From assembly GCF_021049265.1 (NCBI RefSeq), contig NZ_CP088018.1, positions 2,604,001 through 2,668,000 on the forward strand: a stretch of 64,000 nucleotides of DNA, written 5' to 3'. Made by a program: the position numbers and the translations under genes. Shown here piece after piece: positions 60,848 to 64,000 of this stretch (position 1 is the first letter of the stretch; each line of letters opens with the position of its first letter). Source of the stretch: Ruania suaedae. Its GTDB lineage: Bacteria > Actinomycetota > Actinomycetes > Actinomycetales > Beutenbergiaceae. The notes beneath the pieces are model-generated. The model worked only from the letters and a program-made list of their open reading frames with translations. It was not told the DNA's origin and ran no database searches.

Positions 60848-62214
60848 ACCCGAACGAGATGACCGCCGTCGAGCTGGCCAGCGCCTACGGCAGCGGGCAG
60901 CTGAGCCCGGTGGAGGCCACCCAGGCTGCGCTCTCGGCGATCGAGGCGCGCAACGACGAGCTGAACGCGTTCTGCCTCGTCGACGCCGAGGGCGCCCTGG
61001 CGCAGGCGCGCGAGTCCGAGCAGCGGTGGCACTCGGGCCACGTGCAGGGCCTGCTCGACGGCGTCCCCATCTCCATCAAGGACATCTTCCTCACGAAGGG
61101 CTGGCCCACGCGGCGCGGCTCGGCCGCGGTGAACCCCGACCAGCCGTGGGAGGTGGACTCCCCCGTGACGGCGCGCCTGCGCGAGGACGGGATGGTCTTC
61201 CTCGGCAAGACCACCATGCCCGAGCTGGCGTGGAAGGCGACCACGGACTCCCCCGCGTTCGGGATCACCCGCAACCCGGTGGACCCCACGCTGACGGCGG
61301 GAGGATCCTCGGGCGGGTCGGGAGCCGCCGTGGCGGCGGGCATGGGGCCGGTCTCGGTGGGGACCGACGGCGGCGGCTCGGTGCGCATCCCGGCCTCCTT
61401 CTGCGGGCTCGTGGCCCTCAAGCCCACCCACGGGCGCATCCCGCTGTTCCCGGCGAGCCCGTTCGGCCCACTCGCGCACGCCGGCCCGATGACCAGGACC
61501 GTGGACGATGCGGCGCTGCTGATGGACATCCTGGTGCTGCCCGACCACCGCGACCCGACGGCACTGGCTCCCACGAGCTCGACCTACCGCGGCGAGGTGA
61601 CCCGGGAGGTGACCGGGCTGGGCGTGGCGTACTCGAAGGACCTCGGCTTCGCCTCCGTCGATCCCGAGGTCGCGGCCGTGGTCGAGCGGGCGGTGCGGGC
61701 CCTGGATGCCGCCGGACTGGTGGTGACCGAGGCCGACCCGCCGATCGAGGATCCGATCGAGGCGTTCGAGCTGCTGTGGGCGACCGGGGCGGCGACGTTG
61801 CTGAACTCGATGTCCGGGGCCCGCGAGACCATCGACCCCGGCCTGGGCAAGGTCTGGGACGCCGGACTGACACCGAGTGCGGTGGAGTACCTGCAGGCGC
61901 GTGCGGTCGCGGCCGAGCTGGGCATCCGGATGGGCGCCTTCCACCGCACCCACGATCTGCTGATCACCCCGACCATGCCGATCACGGCCTTCGAGGCCGG
62001 GCACGACGTCCCCCCGGGCAGCGATCTGACGAGCTGGCCGCAGTGGACGCCGTTCACCTACCCCTTCAACATGACCCAGCAGCCGGCGATCTCGATCCCG
62101 TGCGGACGGACGGCGGCCGGTCTGCCGGTGGGCCTGCAGATCGTGGGCCCGCGTCATTCCGACGATCTGGTGCTGGCCGTGGCGCGATTCGCCGAGCGGG
62201 TGCTCGCGGCCTGA
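60844..62214 (+). CDS. amidase, amidase-signature family
   Basis: This 456-residue hydrolase of amide bonds has the Ser-cisSer-Lys triad: Lys79 (PISIKDIF), Ser155 (TAGGSSGGSG) and nucleophile Ser179 (GTDGGGSVRIPAS). The spacing matches well-studied family members. The C-terminus has FTYPFNMTQQPAISIPCG. Substrates range from aryl amides to malonamates; with the racemase-like and hydroxyacid enzymes it probably releases a carboxylic acid from an amide. No GatB/GatC partner is present, so it is not a tRNA amidotransferase subunit. Confidence 0.9.
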   Translation: MNPNEMTAVELASAYGSGQLSPVEATQAALSAIEARNDELNAFCLVDAEGALAQARESEQRWHSGHVQGLLDGVPISIKDIFLTKGWPTRRGSAAVNPDQPWEVDSPVTARLREDGMVFLGKTTMPELAWKATTDSPAFGITRNPVDPTLTAGGSSGGSGAAVAAGMGPVSVGTDGGGSVRIPASFCGLVALKPTHGRIPLFPASPFGPLAHAGPMTRTVDDAALLMDILVLPDHRDPTALAPTSSTYRGEVTREVTGLGVAYSKDLGFASVDPEVAAVVERAVRALDAAGLVVTEADPPIEDPIEAFELLWATGAATLLNSMSGARETIDPGLGKVWDAGLTPSAVEYLQARAVAAELGIRMGAFHRTHDLLITPTMPITAFEAGHDVPPGSDLTSWPQWTPFTYPFNMTQQPAISIPCGRTAAGLPVGLQIVGPRHSDDLVLAVARFAERVLAA

Positions 62215-62238
62215 GGTACCGGCCGGAGCCTCCCGCCC

Positions 62239-62733
62239 TCACGCCCGGGCGAAGCTGAGCGTCTCCCCCTCGACCCCGCGCAGCCACAGGTCGTTGCAGG
62301 CGGCGGCGATCTCCTCCAGGCCCTCGGTGATGGTGGCGAAGACGTTGCCCGGCACCCAGCCCATGTCACCGTTGATGAGCAGGTTGTTGCGGCCGTAGAA
62401 GATCGCCAGGTCGGTGGCGCCCTGCTCGGCGTGCGCGGCCGATCCCGCCTCGTATCCGTACGCCGGATTTCCGATCTCCCACGGTTCGAAGTCGAACAGG
62501 CACACGTCCCCCGGGATCGGGGTGACGGTCGGGTTCTCCCGGTGCGGGGCCGCCGTCAGCCGGGGCACGAGGGTGTACACCTCGTTCCGGGCGTACTTGG
62601 CGTGCAGCGCGGCGCCGGACTGCGGCAGCGCGGCCCAGACGGCGGCACAGGTGCCGGGCGCCTCTTCCTCGAGCAGGCGGGCGCGGCAGGTCACCCCGCG
62701 CGAGTCGAGAGTGATGGTCAGGTAGCGGGCCAC
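62239..62733 (-). CDS. DUF3830 family protein (cyclophilin-like fold)
   Basis: This is a 164-residue protein of the DUF3830 family: RYLTITLDSRGVTCRARLLEEEAPGTCAAVWAALP at the start, KYARNEVYTLVP, PIPGDVCLFDFEP, and DLAIFYGRNNLLINGDMGWVPGNVFATI. The fold is cyclophilin-like; the activity is unknown, but family members recur in catabolic clusters with amidases and maleate isomerase-like genes. The GTG start at 62733 has AAGGAG 6-7 nt upstream. It lies downstream of the aminotransferase on the same strand. Confidence 0.82.
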   Translation of the reverse strand: MARYLTITLDSRGVTCRARLLEEEAPGTCAAVWAALPQSGAALHAKYARNEVYTLVPRLTAAPHRENPTVTPIPGDVCLFDFEPWEIGNPAYGYEAGSAAHAEQGATDLAIFYGRNNLLINGDMGWVPGNVFATITEGLEEIAAACNDLWLRGVEGETLSFARA

Positions 62734-62788
62734 GGTGGCTCCTTCACAGTCAGCGGGATCGGATGCCCGGACGTAATCGAGAGTGGAC

Positions 62789-64000
62789 CTACACCTCGGC
62801 GAGCACCTCGCGCCAGATGGCCAGGGCATCCTCGACCTGCTCGGAGGTGACCACCAGCGGCGGGATCATCCGCACCACGTTCATGTACGCACCGCAGGTG
62901 AGCAGCAGCAGACCCTTCTCGCCGGCGAGCTTCTGTGCGGCCGCGGCGCGGGCGGTGTCGGGCTTGCCGTCGGTGGTGAACTCCGAGCCGACCAGCAGGC
63001 CGAGGCCGCGCACGTCCCCGACGGCGTCGGTGGCAGCACCGCGCGCTCCCTCGAGCAACTGGACGCCCCGTTCGGCGGCGTTGCCCACCAGGTTCTCGTT
63101 CTCGATGACCTCCAGCGTGGCCACCGCGGCCGCGCAGGCGACGGCGTTGCCGCCGTAGGTGCCGCCCTGGGACCCGGGCCACGCCTTGGACATCAGCTCC
63201 CGGGAGGCGGCGATCCCGGAGATCGGGAACCCGCTGGCCAGGCCCTTGGCCATGGTCATCACGTCCGGGCGCACGTCGAAGTGCTGGTGGCCGAAGTAGG
63301 CGCCGGTGCGTCCGAAGCCGGTCTGGATCTCGTCCATCACCAGCAGGATCCCGTGCTGATCGGCGCGCTCACGCAGACCACGGAAGAAGCGGGTGTTGCC
63401 GGGGATGTAGCCGCCCTCCCCCAGCACCGGCTCGACCATGAAGGCCGCGGTCTCGGCCGGGGAGGTGAGGGTGGCGAAGATGTAGTCCAGCTCGGCCAAG
63501 GCGAAGTCGGTGGCCTCCTCCTCGCTCCAGCCGTACCGGTACGCCGTCGGGAAGGGGGCCACGTGCACCCCGCCCATGAGCGGGGAGAAGCCGGCGGAGA
63601 AGCGGGTGCCGGAGGTGGTCATGGTGGCCGCGGCCACGGTGCGGCCGTGGAAGCCGCCGTGGAAGACGATCACGTTCGGCCGGCCGGTGGCCTGGCGCAC
63701 CAGGCGCAGCGAGGCCTCGATCGCCTCGCTGCCGGAGTTGGAGTAGAAGACCGAGTCCAAGCCCTCGGGAAGCACCGATCCGAGCTTCTCGGTCAGGGCC
63801 AGCATCGGCTTGTGCATCACGGTCGTGTACTGGCCGTGGATGAGGGAACCGACCTGCGCCTGCGCGGCGGCGACCACGTGCGGGTGGCAGTGGCCGGTGC
63901 TCGTGACGCCGATCCCGGCGGTGAAGTCGAGGAAGCGGCGGCCGTCGGTGTCGTAGAGGTAGGACCCCTCGCCGTGGTCGACGAGCACCGGGGTGGCCTG
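62789..64000 (-). CDS. class III PLP aminotransferase (partial, 5' end beyond the window)
   Basis: The visible part is about 400 residues of an omega-amino-acid / 4-aminobutyrate type aminotransferase. TAGIGVTSTGHCHPHVV is the substrate region, YSNSGSEAIEASLRL the phosphate-binding loop, FHGGFHGRTVAAATMTTSG the PLP-contacting region, and LLVMDEIQTGFGRTG and DVMTMAKGLASGFPIS include the cofactor aspartate and lysine. The frame continues through base 64000 without a start, so some N-terminal residues are missing. It probably supplies or removes the amino group in the pathway of the neighbouring amidase and racemase-like genes. Confidence 0.9.
   Translation of the reverse strand, partial: QATPVLVDHGEGSYLYDTDGRRFLDFTAGIGVTSTGHCHPHVVAAAQAQVGSLIHGQYTTVMHKPMLALTEKLGSVLPEGLDSVFYSNSGSEAIEASLRLVRQATGRPNVIVFHGGFHGRTVAAATMTTSGTRFSAGFSPLMGGVHVAPFPTAYRYGWSEEEATDFALAELDYIFATLTSPAETAAFMVEPVLGEGGYIPGNTRFFRGLRERADQHGILLVMDEIQTGFGRTGAYFGHQHFDVRPDVMTMAKGLASGFPISGIAASRELMSKAWPGSQGGTYGGNAVACAAAVATLEVIENENLVGNAAERGVQLLEGARGAATDAVGDVRGLGLLVGSEFTTDGKPDTARAAAAQKLAGEKGLLLLTCGAYMNVVRMIPPLVVTSEQVEDALAIWREVLAEV

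Overview
The window is high-GC DNA (roughly 70% or more by eye) with tightly packed genes, many 4-bp ATGA start/stop overlaps and frequent GTG/TTG starts. A WhiB regulator, a DUF3499 protein, TIGR03089, Trm112, LCP and GAF-ANTAR proteins place it in the Actinomycetota, most likely a Micrococcales-type soil or marine actinobacterium. No rRNA, tRNA, phage, IS transposase or CRISPR array was seen. No gene-free stretch exceeds 300 bases; the longest gaps are 24763-25021 (nothing recognised), 35669-35889 (possible leader ORF) and 50042-50254 (a TIR-bounded element).

1-30 kb is dominated by cell-surface polysaccharide synthesis. It holds an unusual ATP-grasp protein, a Wzm/Wzt-type exporter with a glycosyltransferase (2.2-5.1 kb), and the conserved actinobacterial block Trm112 / phosphomannomutase / DUF3499 / metallopeptidase-like / DUF5719 / giant GT2 membrane protein / WhiB2 / TIGR03089 / manA (5.1-15.1 kb). 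Sugar-nucleotide enzymes and glycosyltransferases follow (15-23 kb, including a UDP-ManNAc(A)-type dehydrogenase and WecB), then a hipBA toxin-antitoxin pair (23.2-24.8 kb) and a three-gene operon of two GT-B glycosyltransferases and an ABC flippase-like exporter (25-29.5 kb).

29.5-37.5 kb is a regulation and transport segment: GAF-ANTAR, an SRPBCC protein with a zinc-ribbon tail, a STAS protein with a degenerate partner, an APC permease, an internally deleted FAD/Rieske oxidoreductase, a zinc alcohol dehydrogenase divergent from a MerR regulator, and a SulP anion transporter.

37.5-50 kb returns to surface polymers: a glycosyltransferase, a WbpB/WbpE/WbpD-like set that together with the enzymes at 18-23 kb could make a diacetamido-uronic acid nucleotide, a GT2/DUF2304/DUF6541 operon, two LCP ligases, an AIM24 protein and an acyltransferase. 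50-57.6 kb holds purE/purK, GtrA, an AbiEi-like protein, a two-component system and a class III adenylate cyclase.

57.6-64 kb is a catabolic divergon: a GntR/FCD regulator and two Asp/Glu-racemase-superfamily proteins face a D-2-hydroxyacid dehydrogenase and an amidase across a compact region with fully overlapping divergent promoters and GTTGACAA operator boxes. A DUF3830 protein and a class III aminotransferase follow.

The most novel signal is a family of 77-bp imperfect palindromes present three times (38.1, 53.1, 54.3 kb). One copy lies in frame inside a glycosyltransferase, one forms the C-terminus of a GtrA protein, and two bracket the AbiEi-like gene in inverted orientation. This behaviour recalls the Rickettsia palindromic elements.
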